Assembly: GCF_002161285.1 (NCBI RefSeq)
Contig: NZ_NFHH01000006.1
Span: 1 to 64,000 of the forward strand
Direction: 5' to 3'
Source of the DNA: Blautia sp. An81
GTDB lineage: Bacteria > Bacillota > Clostridia > Lachnospirales > Lachnospiraceae
DNA length: 64,000 nucleotides
Made by a program: the position numbers and the translations under genes. This document shows positions 6,660 to 15,232 of the stretch, piece by piece. Under the pieces are notes generated by a model. The model had not been told where the DNA came from. It saw only the letters and a program-made list of their open reading frames with translations, and searched no databases. Numbering within the stretch: the stretch's first letter is position 1; each line of letters opens with the position of its first letter.

Positions 6660-8798
6660 TCACATCAATACTGCTATTCCCACCTCAACATTGAGATCCA
6701 ATCCCATCTCTTCCGTATATTGTCTCTTATTTACAAGTTCAAAGAAGTCTTCCATATCCTCTGAAACCGGTCTGAGCATTCCTGCCCCTTGAAGCTTCTC
6801 GATATCGTTCTCGTATAATTGAACACAGTACTGTCCAGCTTTGCGCATTCCCGCCTTTGTATAGCCCTGATATTTCATCTGCCGAAGAAGTTCTTCCGCC
6901 TCTTCTTCTATGCTGATAAAGACAGTGGATGTATTTTCTTCGATCAGTTTAAAATTTTGTGCCGCTGTTGTAAAATTATATCGTTTGTTCTTAAATTCCT
7001 CAAGGATCTTCTTTTTATCCAGACTTTCACCCCGGAAATGATAAAGCACTTCAAAATATCTTTCTATCCCGCACAAAGATGAGATATCCACACCCTCTGA
7101 GGCCAGCATCTTTGATACATCAATCTGAAGCTGCTGTCCGGGTACATTTTCTTTTTCTTCAAACTGAAAAATATATGCAAAGCTTTCTTTTACATCTCGC
7201 TTTCCTTCCCTGTTGCATCTGCCTGCCGCTTGGATCATGGAATCGACTCCTGACAACTGTCTATATACAGAATGAAAATCCAGATCAACTCCGGCTTCTA
7301 CAAGGCTTGTGGAAATCAGAATGCATTTGTCTCCATTTCCCAGCAATGTTCTAACCTTTTCCAAAACTCTCCGTCTGTGTTTTGGATACATTGTAGTAGA
7401 CAAATGAAAGACTCCCTCTCCTTTCATTGTCTGATAAATCTTCTGGGCTCGTTTCTTCGTGTTTACAATACAGAGTGCCTGATATTCCTGTTCTAGTTTC
7501 TCAATAAGTTCTTCTTCCGAAACTGTTCCAATATTTTTGAAGGTTACTCTCTCAAAAAACTGAAACTGTTCCTCTACTCTCGGACAAAGCTCTATAATCG
7601 GCATTTTTCTCCTAAAAAGAGGAGTCAACGCCGGTTGTGTTGCTGTACAAAGTACAATACTGGAACGAAAATTAGTGACCAGTTCTTCCATCATCGCAAT
7701 ACAGGGTTTCAAATAGTCTGTAGGGAGCATCTGAGCTTCATCAAATATGATAACACTGTTGGCTATATTATGCAGTTTTCTGCATTTAGAAGACTTATTT
7801 GCAAACAAGGACTCGAAGAACTGCACATTGGTAGTCACCACTACCGGTTTGTCCCAATTCTCCGCTGCAAGCTGCATAGGCTTCAGTTCTTCCGAGCTTT
7901 CATAATCAACATTATAATGATTTTCCAGGACATTCTGATCTCCCAGTATCTCTCGGAACACTTCTGCGTTCTGTTCAATAATACTTGTATACGGAATCAC
8001 ATAAATAACACGGTCCATATGATTCTTTACCGCATGCTGAAGAGCAAATGCCAATGATGCAATGGTTTTTCCCCCGCCAGTAGGCACAGTAAGTTGAAAT
8101 ATTCCCCTTTCCATTTGTCCATATTCGAAACAATTTCTTAATATCTCTGTTCTTCTTCCATTTACAGTATCTATATCCTTGTTCAGCAGCCATCCAGCAA
8201 CATGATCTTTCAGTTTCTTAAGAAGCGCCTCTGGATTTTCCCCTGCTTCTCTCTGTGTTCCCCCATTCTTCATAAAATTTTCCGTATCCAGAAAGTCTGC
8301 ATCTACAAGGCACGAATATATCATTCGGATAAACACACTTAGTGAGAAATCTGGATCTGGCGTTTTCCTTGGGTCAAATGGAATGGTTTTTATCTCAGGA
8401 ATTTGAATTTCATTTTTATAAGCACTGTAATCCTCAATCTGTTTTTTCTTTCTCCCTTCTAATGTAGGCGCATTTCCTGTGTCTGAAGAATTCCCGTAAT
8501 CCGGCAGTCCTGAATGATGTCCGGCAATGCAGTAACCCATAAAACTATACATCCCGCCTTTTTCAAAACATACCTTTGCTCCTGCAGTAGAATGGTCTAC
8601 TTTCTTGTTGCTGTTATTCTTGATTTTTTCCTGAAATGGAAGAGAGTATTTTCCTATGTCATGAATCATACCACAGAAATAGCCCCAGTCCGCCTTTCTG
8701 AAACTACTAGCAAAATTTCCTGCTTTGTCTGCGGTTCCATATGAGTGTTCCTTTATTGACTGTATACGTTCCCTGTCAATATGTGCAAAAAATTCCAT
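6660..8798 (-). CDS. cas3: CRISPR-associated nuclease-helicase Cas3
   Basis: Cas3 is recruited to Cascade-bound DNA and degrades the target strand. The 712-residue protein has an N-terminal HD nuclease domain (GMIHDIGKYS near residue 45, DHST and GHHSGLPD near 68-98) and a superfamily 2 helicase: Walker A PTGGGKT near residue 240, FDEAQ (DEAH-type box) near 350, CTATQP near 383 and GRCNREG near 523. It has an AGAGGAAG site before the ATG, its own promoter and its own terminator, so it is a separate unit from cas5-cas2. All catalytic motifs are present. Confidence 0.96.
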   Translation of the reverse strand: MEFFAHIDRERIQSIKEHSYGTADKAGNFASSFRKADWGYFCGMIHDIGKYSLPFQEKIKNNSNKKVDHSTAGAKVCFEKGGMYSFMGYCIAGHHSGLPDYGNSSDTGNAPTLEGRKKKQIEDYSAYKNEIQIPEIKTIPFDPRKTPDPDFSLSVFIRMIYSCLVDADFLDTENFMKNGGTQREAGENPEALLKKLKDHVAGWLLNKDIDTVNGRRTEILRNCFEYGQMERGIFQLTVPTGGGKTIASLAFALQHAVKNHMDRVIYVIPYTSIIEQNAEVFREILGDQNVLENHYNVDYESSEELKPMQLAAENWDKPVVVTTNVQFFESLFANKSSKCRKLHNIANSVIIFDEAQMLPTDYLKPCIAMMEELVTNFRSSIVLCTATQPALTPLFRRKMPIIELCPRVEEQFQFFERVTFKNIGTVSEEELIEKLEQEYQALCIVNTKKRAQKIYQTMKGEGVFHLSTTMYPKHRRRVLEKVRTLLGNGDKCILISTSLVEAGVDLDFHSVYRQLSGVDSMIQAAGRCNREGKRDVKESFAYIFQFEEKENVPGQQLQIDVSKMLASEGVDISSLCGIERYFEVLYHFRGESLDKKKILEEFKNKRYNFTTAAQNFKLIEENTSTVFISIEEEAEELLRQMKYQGYTKAGMRKAGQYCVQLYENDIEKLQGAGMLRPVSEDMEDFFELVNKRQYTEEMGLDLNVEVGIAVLM

Positions 8799-8826
8799 GA
8801 TTTCTTCCTCTTTTCTATATTACAAT

Positions 8827-8855
8827 TTTATACTCCGATAAAAAATAATGTTCAA
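8827..8855 (-). promoter_or_regulatory. Predicted cas3 promoter
   Basis: On the minus strand TTGAAC (8850-8855) and TATAAA (8827-8832) are separated by 17 nt, and cas3 starts 28 nt further on. I found no PAM plus match to the pseudo-spacer here, so the crRNA-like RNA would not be expected to control cas3. The rest of 8856-9072, between this promoter and the array, shows no gene. Confidence 0.6.
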
Positions 8856-9072
8856 GCCTATTTCATTTATTTCTAACCGTATCCTTAAACATTTATCACT
8901 CAATATTCTTTTGACAGAGTTCAGAAAATCTTGTGCAAAATCATTTTATAATCATACAATTCCATGCACATTCTTCCGTGAGACTTAGATATTCCAACAT
9001 TAACTAGCTACAATCTACATTTTCAACAGGGAAATGGCATATCGGCGGTAGCCAAACAGCAAAGAATATACT

Positions 9073-9968
9073 GTTTTAATCCACGTTCCCGCGTAGGGAA
9101 CGACCTCCTCATAGTTGCCGATATCCATGTAGCTGTCATGGTTTCAATCCACGTTCCCGCGTAGGGAACGACTGATCTGTCAGATATATAGGCGCTTCAA
9201 GGTATCTGGTTTCAATCCACGTTCCCGCGTAGGGAACGACTCCACCGGCTATCTGAGCTGCATAGCCCAACCCAGTTTCAATCCACGTTCCCGCGTAGGG
9301 AACGACGGTCTTCTTCAAAAAATCATTTTCTATTTTTTGAGTTTCAATCCACGTTCCCGCGTAGGGAACGACTGGAGGAAACGGTGACGGAAGTCCTGGA
9401 GGAGCAGGTTTCAATCCACGTTCCCGCGTAGGGAACGACGATAATCGTCTACGCCTTTCAGACTTGTCTTGTGTTTCAATCCACGTTCCCGCGTAGGGAA
9501 CGACTTTCTTGCCCTCCGGAAGCTTCTTCGGACACGCAGGTTTCAATCCACGTTCCCGCGTAGGGAACGACGTGCTATCTGGGTGATCGCCACAAGTATC
9601 ATTGGTTTCAATCCACGTTCCCGCGTAGGGAACGACCAAGGAGTTCATTCAATATATAGATTACTGGGGAGGTTTCAATCCACGTTCCCGCGTAGGGAAC
9701 GACACGCTGTCTTTGCTTTTGTTCCAAGGTCATTAACAGTTTCAATCCACGTTCCCGCGTAGGGAACGACTGGCAGAGTTCATGGCGTTCTGTATGCCAG
9801 AGAGTTTCAATCCACGTTCCCGCGTAGGGAACGACAGCAATCGGTACGGGCTTGTGACAGCATTTGTGACGTTTCAATCCACGTTCCCGCGTAGGGAACG
9901 ACGGTGCTTGGAGACCAGAAGCAGGGCAATAATATTGTTTCAATCCACGTTCCCGCGTAGGGAACGAC
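9073..9968 (-). CRISPR. Type I-C CRISPR array, 14 repeats and 13 spacers
   Basis: Fourteen copies of a 32-bp repeat start at 9073, 9141, 9209, 9275, 9341, 9408, 9473, 9540, 9605, 9672, 9739, 9804, 9871 and 9937. Spacers are 33-36 bp. On the minus strand the repeat begins GTCGTTCCC and ends GGATTGAAAC with a CGTTCCC/GGGAACG hairpin, the I-C form cleaved by Cas5. The leftmost copy has one substitution (GTTTTAATCC on the plus strand), which marks it as the trailer end; transcription is therefore leftward, toward cas3. ORFs over the array that repeat VVPYAGTWIET are translations of the repeat, not genes. Spacer targets are unknown. Confidence 0.98.
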
Positions 9969-10016
9969 ACCAATTTTGTACAAATCATCATCTGATTCGA
10001 CACTGATTTTTATACA

Positions 10017-10045
10017 ATTATACCAATGTTCTCTTCGCAATGCAA
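10017..10045 (-). promoter_or_regulatory. Predicted leader promoter of the CRISPR array
   Basis: On the minus strand TTGCAT (10040-10045) and a perfect TATAAT (10017-10022) are 17 nt apart, about 40 nt upstream of the first repeat (9968). The leader is AT-rich between the -10 and the repeat, which suits the leader end of the array. Confidence 0.65.
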
Positions 10046-10099
10046 GCTGTATGGCTCTGTCTAAGCCTTTTCAGCCCTTCACGGTACTATCCATTTTGG

Positions 10100-10140
10100 T
10101 GCGAATCTCCTGGCAAATCCATGTTCGCTTAAGATTCGCA
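10100..10140. repeat. 9-bp inverted repeat in the upstream leader
   Basis: TGCGAATCT (10100-10108) and AGATTCGCA (10132-10140) form a perfect 9-bp inverted repeat with 23 nt between them. It lies upstream of the predicted leader promoter and downstream of the broken ORF. It has no T tract. It could be an operator or a remnant terminator. Confidence 0.4.
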
Positions 10141-10164
10141 TTTGTCATCTGTTTCATCTTTTTC

Positions 10165-10350
10165 TTATTGAACATTGCCAATATACTGAGTTTCTATGAT
10201 ATGCCACTTCTCATTGTCTAAATATTTTTCTCTGGCCTCTATAATCTCTGCCTCACGCCCCTGCATACATTTCTACGAGAATAAACCGCCATACTTCCAC
10301 AACATATCCAACAGGCACATCAAAACAATCGTTTCTTCCAACTGTCTCAT
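10165..10350 (-). pseudogene. Small ORF with in-frame amber stop, coupled to cas6
   Basis: An ATG at 10350 overlaps the cas6 stop as ATGA, the usual sign of a coupled downstream gene. The frame reads 25 codons (MRQLEETIVLMCLLDMLWKY...), meets TAG, and then stays open for 35 more sense codons (from KCMQGREAEIIEAREKYL to QYIGNVQ) before TAA at 10165. It looks like a gene of about 60 codons with a nonsense mutation. I do not recognise the family. The frame being open on both sides of one stop, and the ATGA overlap, are the evidence; it may simply be a 25-residue peptide gene. Confidence 0.4.
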
Positions 10351-11234
10351 ATGAAATATACTCTTATTTTTCCCATTCCAAATGTTGTATTTCTTCCAAT
10401 ATGCAGTCTTTGTGCTGCATACAGCCATGGTACAAAAGGTGTCAGGTCTCCTCTATATTCCAGCTCCCCCATTAGGCCACTAAAATCCATTTTCCTATTT
10501 GTACGATTGGAATAACGCACCATTGGTTCTATTCTAAGCTCTTCTCTTATGGTACATACTTCCGCCGCAAGTGCCTGCAGTTTCTCTGCTTCTGATCTGT
10601 CTACCCAGCCTCCATATCTTTCTGCTATCATCGTAATCCGATTTATAATATTCCGTATCAGAGTCATAAATGGTAAGCTTTTTACCATCTGCCCTCCACG
10701 CCGGATTCTTAGAGGCGTACATATCTTTATTATCACACCTGTAACCTTTGTCAACTCAAAACCTTGGATAAAGGTTGCGCTCATGTCCAATTTACTGACA
10801 CTCCCATTACGCCAGATAAGTCTCTGTGTATGGCTATTTACAACTTCTGAGAGACAGAATGGATATCTGTACGCTCCCAGACCAAATTCTTGAATATGTT
10901 CTAGCGCTAAGATTAAAGAAGGGGCATATTTTGATGCATTTCCAAATAGCCAAAACTCAAAGTTGATTTTCTCTCCCCGTCTGATCATATTCCGTGGCGC
11001 ACAAATCTCCGGCGGAATAATCATATACGGCTTTACAACCACCTGGTTTCTATCAGTATCCAGCGATTCACCATTCCGATATAAAAAAGCACTGGCCTCC
11101 TTATCCACTTGGAGCAGGGACTGCCCAATCGCCCCTCGCAAGGTTGAGCCAAGAAAAGACGGTAGTTCTGCCTGTTCTAATGCGAGAAGCGAAATGGCAA
11201 GTGGCAAATAACTGATTTCAAAATGTTTATGCAT
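10347..11234 (-). CDS. cas6: Orphan Cas6-family pre-crRNA endoribonuclease
   Basis: The 295-residue protein looks like a RAMP Cas6 (CRISPR_Cas6 C-terminal family): an N-terminal ferredoxin-like half (LPSFLGSTLRGAIG near residue 25, HIQEFGLGAYRYPF near 115), PLRIRRGGQ at about 178, and the C-terminal glycine-rich loop RLHIGRNTTFGMGKIRVYF. I chose the second Met (MHKHFEISYLPL) because GAGGAG lies 11 nt upstream; an ATG 39 nt earlier is possible. Type I-C processes its crRNA with Cas5 and normally lacks Cas6, and no type I-B or III genes lie near. The gene follows rlmD after about 60 nt. It may be a remnant of another system or act on arrays elsewhere. Confidence 0.75.
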   Translation of the reverse strand: MHKHFEISYLPLAISLLALEQAELPSFLGSTLRGAIGQSLLQVDKEASAFLYRNGESLDTDRNQVVVKPYMIIPPEICAPRNMIRRGEKINFEFWLFGNASKYAPSLILALEHIQEFGLGAYRYPFCLSEVVNSHTQRLIWRNGSVSKLDMSATFIQGFELTKVTGVIIKICTPLRIRRGGQMVKSLPFMTLIRNIINRITMIAERYGGWVDRSEAEKLQALAAEVCTIREELRIEPMVRYSNRTNRKMDFSGLMGELEYRGDLTPFVPWLYAAQRLHIGRNTTFGMGKIRVYFI

Positions 11235-11296
11235 TCGTTCTATTTCTCCTCTTACATTATCATCTGGCCGCATTTCCCCATTGCTCTGCAGCTCAT

Positions 11297-12664
11297 CTAT
11301 TCATTCCTTCGATTTAAAAGGCATACACTTTCTACATGAACCCCCTGAGGAAACATATCGCACACCGCCACTTTCTCCACCTGATATTCCTTCTCACACA
11401 GCACTTTCAAATCCCTTGCCAGTGTTGCAGAGTCGCAGCTTACATACACAATTTTTTCCGGCTGCATTTTCAGCATAGTCTGGAGCACTGCTCCATCGCA
11501 GCCTTTTCTTGGGGGATCTACTACGATAACGTCTGCACGGATTCCCTCTTTCTCGTATTTCTCAGGAAGGACCTCCTCCGCTTTTCCCACGAAAAATTCT
11601 GCATTGGAAATCTCATTGAGCTTAGCATTTCTTTTGGCGTCCTCGATTGCCGGGGGAACGATTTCCACCCCATAAACCTGTTTTGCCTTCTGGGCCAGAA
11701 ACAGAGAGATCGTCCCGATTCCGCAGTAAAGGTCCCAGACTGTCTCTTTTCCTGTAAGGCCGGCATATTCCAGGGCGGTTCCGTAAAGTTTTTCTGTCTG
11801 TATAGGGTTTACCTGGTAGAAAGACAAGGGAGAAATCTGGTATTGGATTTCTCCAATATAATCTGTGATATACTCTTTTCCCCAAAGAGGGATTATCTTC
11901 TCTCCCAGGATTACATTATTCCTCTTTGTATTCACATTCAGGGAGATGCTGGTCATACCTGAAATATACTTTAAAGCCTCCACAAACTTGTCCTGGTCAG
12001 GAATCCTGTCTCCATTGATGATCAGGCAGACCATAATTTCTCCGGTTTTAAATCCATATCTGAGAAGGATGTGGCGGACCAGTCCTGTTCCAGTCTTTTC
12101 ATCGTAAGGCTCCACATGACAGGTTTCCATATAGTTCAGAATCCTGTTCAGGATTTCCTGATTTACTTCCACGCCCAGAAGGCAGTCCTGGTTGGCCACA
12201 ATGCTGTGGGTTCTTCCCGCATAAAATCCAGTAATAATCTTCCCTTCTTTACTGCGTCCTACAGGGAACTGGGCTTTATTTCGGTAGTGCCAGGGTTCCT
12301 CCATCCCAATGACTCTGTCCGCCTGTATATTGGTAAATCCCCCGATCCGCTGGAGGTTTCCCAGAACTTTGTTCTTCTTAAATTCCAGCTGTTTTTCATA
12401 AGAAAGGAATTGCAGCTGGCAGCCTCCACAAGCCCTTGCAATAGAACATCTTGGTTCCCTTCGGTCCTGAGAAGGTTTGAGGACCTGGAGCAGCCGGGCA
12501 TATCCATAATTTTTTTTAGCTTTCATGATTTTCACTTCTGCCCGGTCACCGATAACTGTGTCCTTTACAAAAAGGGTATAGCCCTCCGCTTTTCCGATAC
12601 CTTCTCCATCATGTCCCATATCTTCAATATCTATCGTCAAAATATCATTTTTCTTAAATTCCAT
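11297..12664 (-). CDS. rlmD: 23S rRNA (uracil-5-)-methyltransferase RlmD (RumA/TrmA family)
   Basis: The enzyme methylates uridine C5 in 23S rRNA using SAM. The start at 12664 (MEFKKNDILTIDIEDMGHDG) has AGAGGGAG just upstream; the longer frame before it is not protein-like. Domains are an N-terminal TRAM domain (residues 1-60), a 4Fe-4S cluster site with CSIARACGGC near 70, then the Rossmann methyltransferase with WDLYCGIGTISLFLA near 310, VVDPPRKGC near 385 and the catalytic Cys in VSCDSATLARD near 410. Length (455) is normal. Firmicutes often carry several paralogues, so the exact uridine is uncertain. Confidence 0.9.
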   Translation of the reverse strand: MEFKKNDILTIDIEDMGHDGEGIGKAEGYTLFVKDTVIGDRAEVKIMKAKKNYGYARLLQVLKPSQDRREPRCSIARACGGCQLQFLSYEKQLEFKKNKVLGNLQRIGGFTNIQADRVIGMEEPWHYRNKAQFPVGRSKEGKIITGFYAGRTHSIVANQDCLLGVEVNQEILNRILNYMETCHVEPYDEKTGTGLVRHILLRYGFKTGEIMVCLIINGDRIPDQDKFVEALKYISGMTSISLNVNTKRNNVILGEKIIPLWGKEYITDYIGEIQYQISPLSFYQVNPIQTEKLYGTALEYAGLTGKETVWDLYCGIGTISLFLAQKAKQVYGVEIVPPAIEDAKRNAKLNEISNAEFFVGKAEEVLPEKYEKEGIRADVIVVDPPRKGCDGAVLQTMLKMQPEKIVYVSCDSATLARDLKVLCEKEYQVEKVAVCDMFPQGVHVESVCLLNRRNE

Positions 12665-12770
12665 AGAATCTCCCTCTGTTTTTCTGTTCCTCTCCTGACT
12701 GGGCTTTGGTTCTGCAGCATTCAGTGTGCAAGAGCCAGACGCCGTCTTGTACATGGAGGTGCTTTTCATA

Positions 12771-12825
12771 AAAAAAGCAAAAACTGCCGGCATTCTTTTT
12801 TATACCAGTCAGCTTCTGCTTTTTC
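12771..12825 (-). terminator. Probable terminator after yhaM
   Basis: On the minus strand AAAAAGCA pairs with TGCTTTTT, with a second short CTG..GG/CC..CAG pairing inside, ending in a run of T. It lies just past the yhaM-like stop and before rlmD. Confidence 0.45.
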
Positions 12826-12829
12826 TCTC

Positions 12830-13774
12830 TTATAAACTGCTCTTCCGAAGATTGGATTCAAAGAAGCGGTTATATCCCAGCCAGTCTTTCTGCTCTCCTG
12901 CTCCGTTGAATATCTCTGTGAGAGTTTCCATCTTGGCGTCTGTATTGTCCGCCAGGTTCAGGGCCACAGCCTCTGCCAGCGCCGGTTTTTTCGGAGAACC
13001 ATATTCCAGTTCACCGTGATGGGCCAGGATGCAGTGTTTCACTTCACTTTCCAGTTTCTCCGGAAATCCCGGAATTTCTCTGGCCTTGTCATGGATCATT
13101 TCTGCTCCCATCATAATATGGCCCAGAAGCTGGCCGTCATCGGTATAATCGTTTTTTGGAAAAGGACTCAGCTCCTTTGTTTTTCCAATGTCATGGAGCA
13201 TGGCCGTTGTGATCAGCAGGTCCTGATTCAGTATAGGGTAAGTCCTGCAGTAATACTGGCAGAGCTTCACTACACTCAGGGTATGCTCTAAAAGGCCGCC
13301 GATAAATCCGTGATGGACCGTCTTTGCTGCAGAATTCCCTTTAAACGCCCGGACAAATTCTTCGTCTTCCTGGAAGAAGCTGACCAGCAGTCTGTGAAGA
13401 TAAGGATTTTTCACCTGGGCTGCAAAACCCAGCAGTTCCTGATACATAGTATCCACATTCTTGTCGCTTACAGGAAGATAATTTCCAGGCTCATATTCTC
13501 CTTCTCCTGCTTTTCTGGCCCGTTTGATACTCACCTGCAGGCTCCCCTGAAAACTGGTCACATCTCCTACCACGTCTATGTAATCCAGAGGCTCGAATTC
13601 ATCGATTCCCAGAGAATTCGGCTCCCAGATTTTTCCGTCAATAGTCCCTGTTTTATCCTGAAGAATCAGATTTTCATAAGGCTTCCCGTTTTTAGTTACT
13701 GCCGCCTGTTTGTGTTTGCATAAATATATACCTGAAATCTTTTCCCCTTCCCGGAGTTCGTTAATAAATTTCAT
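12830..13774 (-). CDS. yhaM: 3'-5' exoribonuclease YhaM
   Basis: YhaM trims RNA (and DNA) from the 3' end in Firmicutes. The 314-residue protein has an N-terminal OB-fold (residues about 1-90, KNGKPYENLILQDKTGTIDGKIW) and a C-terminal HD phosphohydrolase domain: HHGFIGGLLEHTLSV near 165, MLHDIGKTKEL near 200 and HCILAHHGELEYGSPKKP near 255, which supply the metal ligands. Length matches B. subtilis YhaM (314). It is followed by rlmD and preceded by the HtrA-like gene with a 15-nt gap, so the two may be cotranscribed. Confidence 0.92.
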   Translation of the reverse strand: MKFINELREGEKISGIYLCKHKQAAVTKNGKPYENLILQDKTGTIDGKIWEPNSLGIDEFEPLDYIDVVGDVTSFQGSLQVSIKRARKAGEGEYEPGNYLPVSDKNVDTMYQELLGFAAQVKNPYLHRLLVSFFQEDEEFVRAFKGNSAAKTVHHGFIGGLLEHTLSVVKLCQYYCRTYPILNQDLLITTAMLHDIGKTKELSPFPKNDYTDDGQLLGHIMMGAEMIHDKAREIPGFPEKLESEVKHCILAHHGELEYGSPKKPALAEAVALNLADNTDAKMETLTEIFNGAGEQKDWLGYNRFFESNLRKSSL

Positions 13775-13789
13775 CTTTCAATGCCCTTT

Positions 13790-15232
13790 CTATTTTGCCT
13801 TTAGCGTAACCTCAAAGGATACTTCCACATAACCTTCCGTTCCCTGGCGCATGGCCTTGACTTTTATGGTATCTCCGTTTTTGCAGGCTTTCAGCTGCTG
13901 CTGGTATCCTTTGACAGTCTCCACTTTTTCTCCATTGACTTCCGTAATCACATCGCCGTTCTGGATCCCCACCTGCATAGCAGGAGAATCCACCTCTACT
14001 TTTTCCACAAAAACTCCCACCGGGATTCCCTTCTTTTCGGAAATCTCTGAGGTGATATTCTCTCCGGTAATGCCCATATAGATAATATCCTGATTGCCTG
14101 AAAGGGTCTGGATCAATTCTCTGCTGTCAGAAATAGACAGACCTGTGATGAGATTCTGGGTATCTTCATTAGCAAAAGACTGGGCAATAATGCCGATAAT
14201 CTCCCCATCCAAATTTACAATCACGCCGCTTCCCTGGCTGCTGCCGGTAATATCGGTAGTAATAAGACCATATTCTGCATCTATCTTAGATACTGTATTT
14301 GAAGTAGAAGTTACGATTCCGTAGCCAACAGAATCACTATACCCCATAGGACAGCCAATTGCAAGCACAGGTTCTCCCTGTCTTACATTATAGGACTCGC
14401 CCAAGGGTGCAATAGCTACTGCCTGCTGGGTCTCTGCAGGCACTTCTGACTTCGGAACCTTTAAAATAGCAAAGCCAGTATTGGTATCTGCTTTCTGGAA
14501 CCGGGCTTCAATCATCTTTCCATCACAAAAAGTAACATGGATCCGGTCTACCTTTTCCACGATCCGATACTCTGTAAGGATATAATATTCTTCTCCGCTT
14601 TCTGCCACCAAAAGCCCGGAAATCGAACTCTCATAAGGCGTCTGGAACCAGTCCTGGGTATTCTGGCTGCTGGTAACCGTTACTATAGCCTTTTCCGCTT
14701 CCTGAGCAGTTGAAAAAATATCCGCATATAAAGTCTGATAATCCTCTGGGGTCATTTCCTGGATGATTGTTGTCTGTTCCTGGGTATCCTCCTGTTCTTC
14801 TTCCTGAGTATCTTCCTGTTCTTCCTCAGTCTCTTCCGTACTGTTCTGAAACTGTACCTCCTGGGCGCTTTTTCTCGCCCTTGCCTCTTCCAGGAATGCC
14901 GGCGCCAGGGCACCGAAAACCAGGGCTGCCGCCAACCCAAATACTGCGCCGGAACCCACCAGCTTTCCTGCCTGTCTGGCTATTTTCTTTTTATCCAGAG
15001 GTTTTGCTTTAATTGTCTCTTTCATAAATTCATAAGAGCTTCCGTCATCTTCCGCCTCCGCCGCTTCCAGAAAGTTCTCCTGTTTCTGAGTCTCTTCTGC
15101 AGCTTCCCGGGTATTCTCCTGGACCTGACTCTCCTTTCCCGGTTCCGGAACTCTTTCCTGTTCCCCTTTCTTTTCTGGGGTCTCCCGGGATTCTTCATAC
15201 GCCTGTATCTCTTCTCTTCTATCTTCGCCCAT
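13790..15232 (-). CDS. Membrane-anchored HtrA-like PDZ protein lacking the catalytic triad
   Basis: The architecture is HtrA/DegP: a long acidic cytoplasmic N-terminus (residues 1-100, Glu-rich), one membrane segment (VGSGAVFGLAAALVFGALAP), a trypsin-like domain and a C-terminal PDZ domain (VEVDSPAMQVGIQNGDVITEV). The protease residues are replaced. Where HtrA has TN-x-HVV this protein has TEYRIV; where it has S/T-D-x-A-x-L it has TGFAIL; and where it has GNSGG it has SQGSG. It should be a non-catalytic scaffold or sensor at the cell surface. The start at 15232 has GGAG 10 nt upstream; the longer form begins 45 nt earlier. It is divergent from mutS2. Confidence 0.85.
   Translation of the reverse strand: MGEDRREEIQAYEESRETPEKKGEQERVPEPGKESQVQENTREAAEETQKQENFLEAAEAEDDGSSYEFMKETIKAKPLDKKKIARQAGKLVGSGAVFGLAAALVFGALAPAFLEEARARKSAQEVQFQNSTEETEEEQEDTQEEEQEDTQEQTTIIQEMTPEDYQTLYADIFSTAQEAEKAIVTVTSSQNTQDWFQTPYESSISGLLVAESGEEYYILTEYRIVEKVDRIHVTFCDGKMIEARFQKADTNTGFAILKVPKSEVPAETQQAVAIAPLGESYNVRQGEPVLAIGCPMGYSDSVGYGIVTSTSNTVSKIDAEYGLITTDITGSSQGSGVIVNLDGEIIGIIAQSFANEDTQNLITGLSISDSRELIQTLSGNQDIIYMGITGENITSEISEKKGIPVGVFVEKVEVDSPAMQVGIQNGDVITEVNGEKVETVKGYQQQLKACKNGDTIKVKAMRQGTEGYVEVSFEVTLKAK

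Noticed and set aside
8821-9060. A second pseudo-spacer target at the cas3 promoter
   Set aside because: I scanned both strands for TTC followed by the AATAATA seed and found none.
9136-10040. Long ORFs on both strands across the array with repeated VVPYAGTWIET or FNPRSRVGND motifs
   Set aside because: They are translations of the CRISPR repeat, and each changes frame with spacer length; no gene is present.
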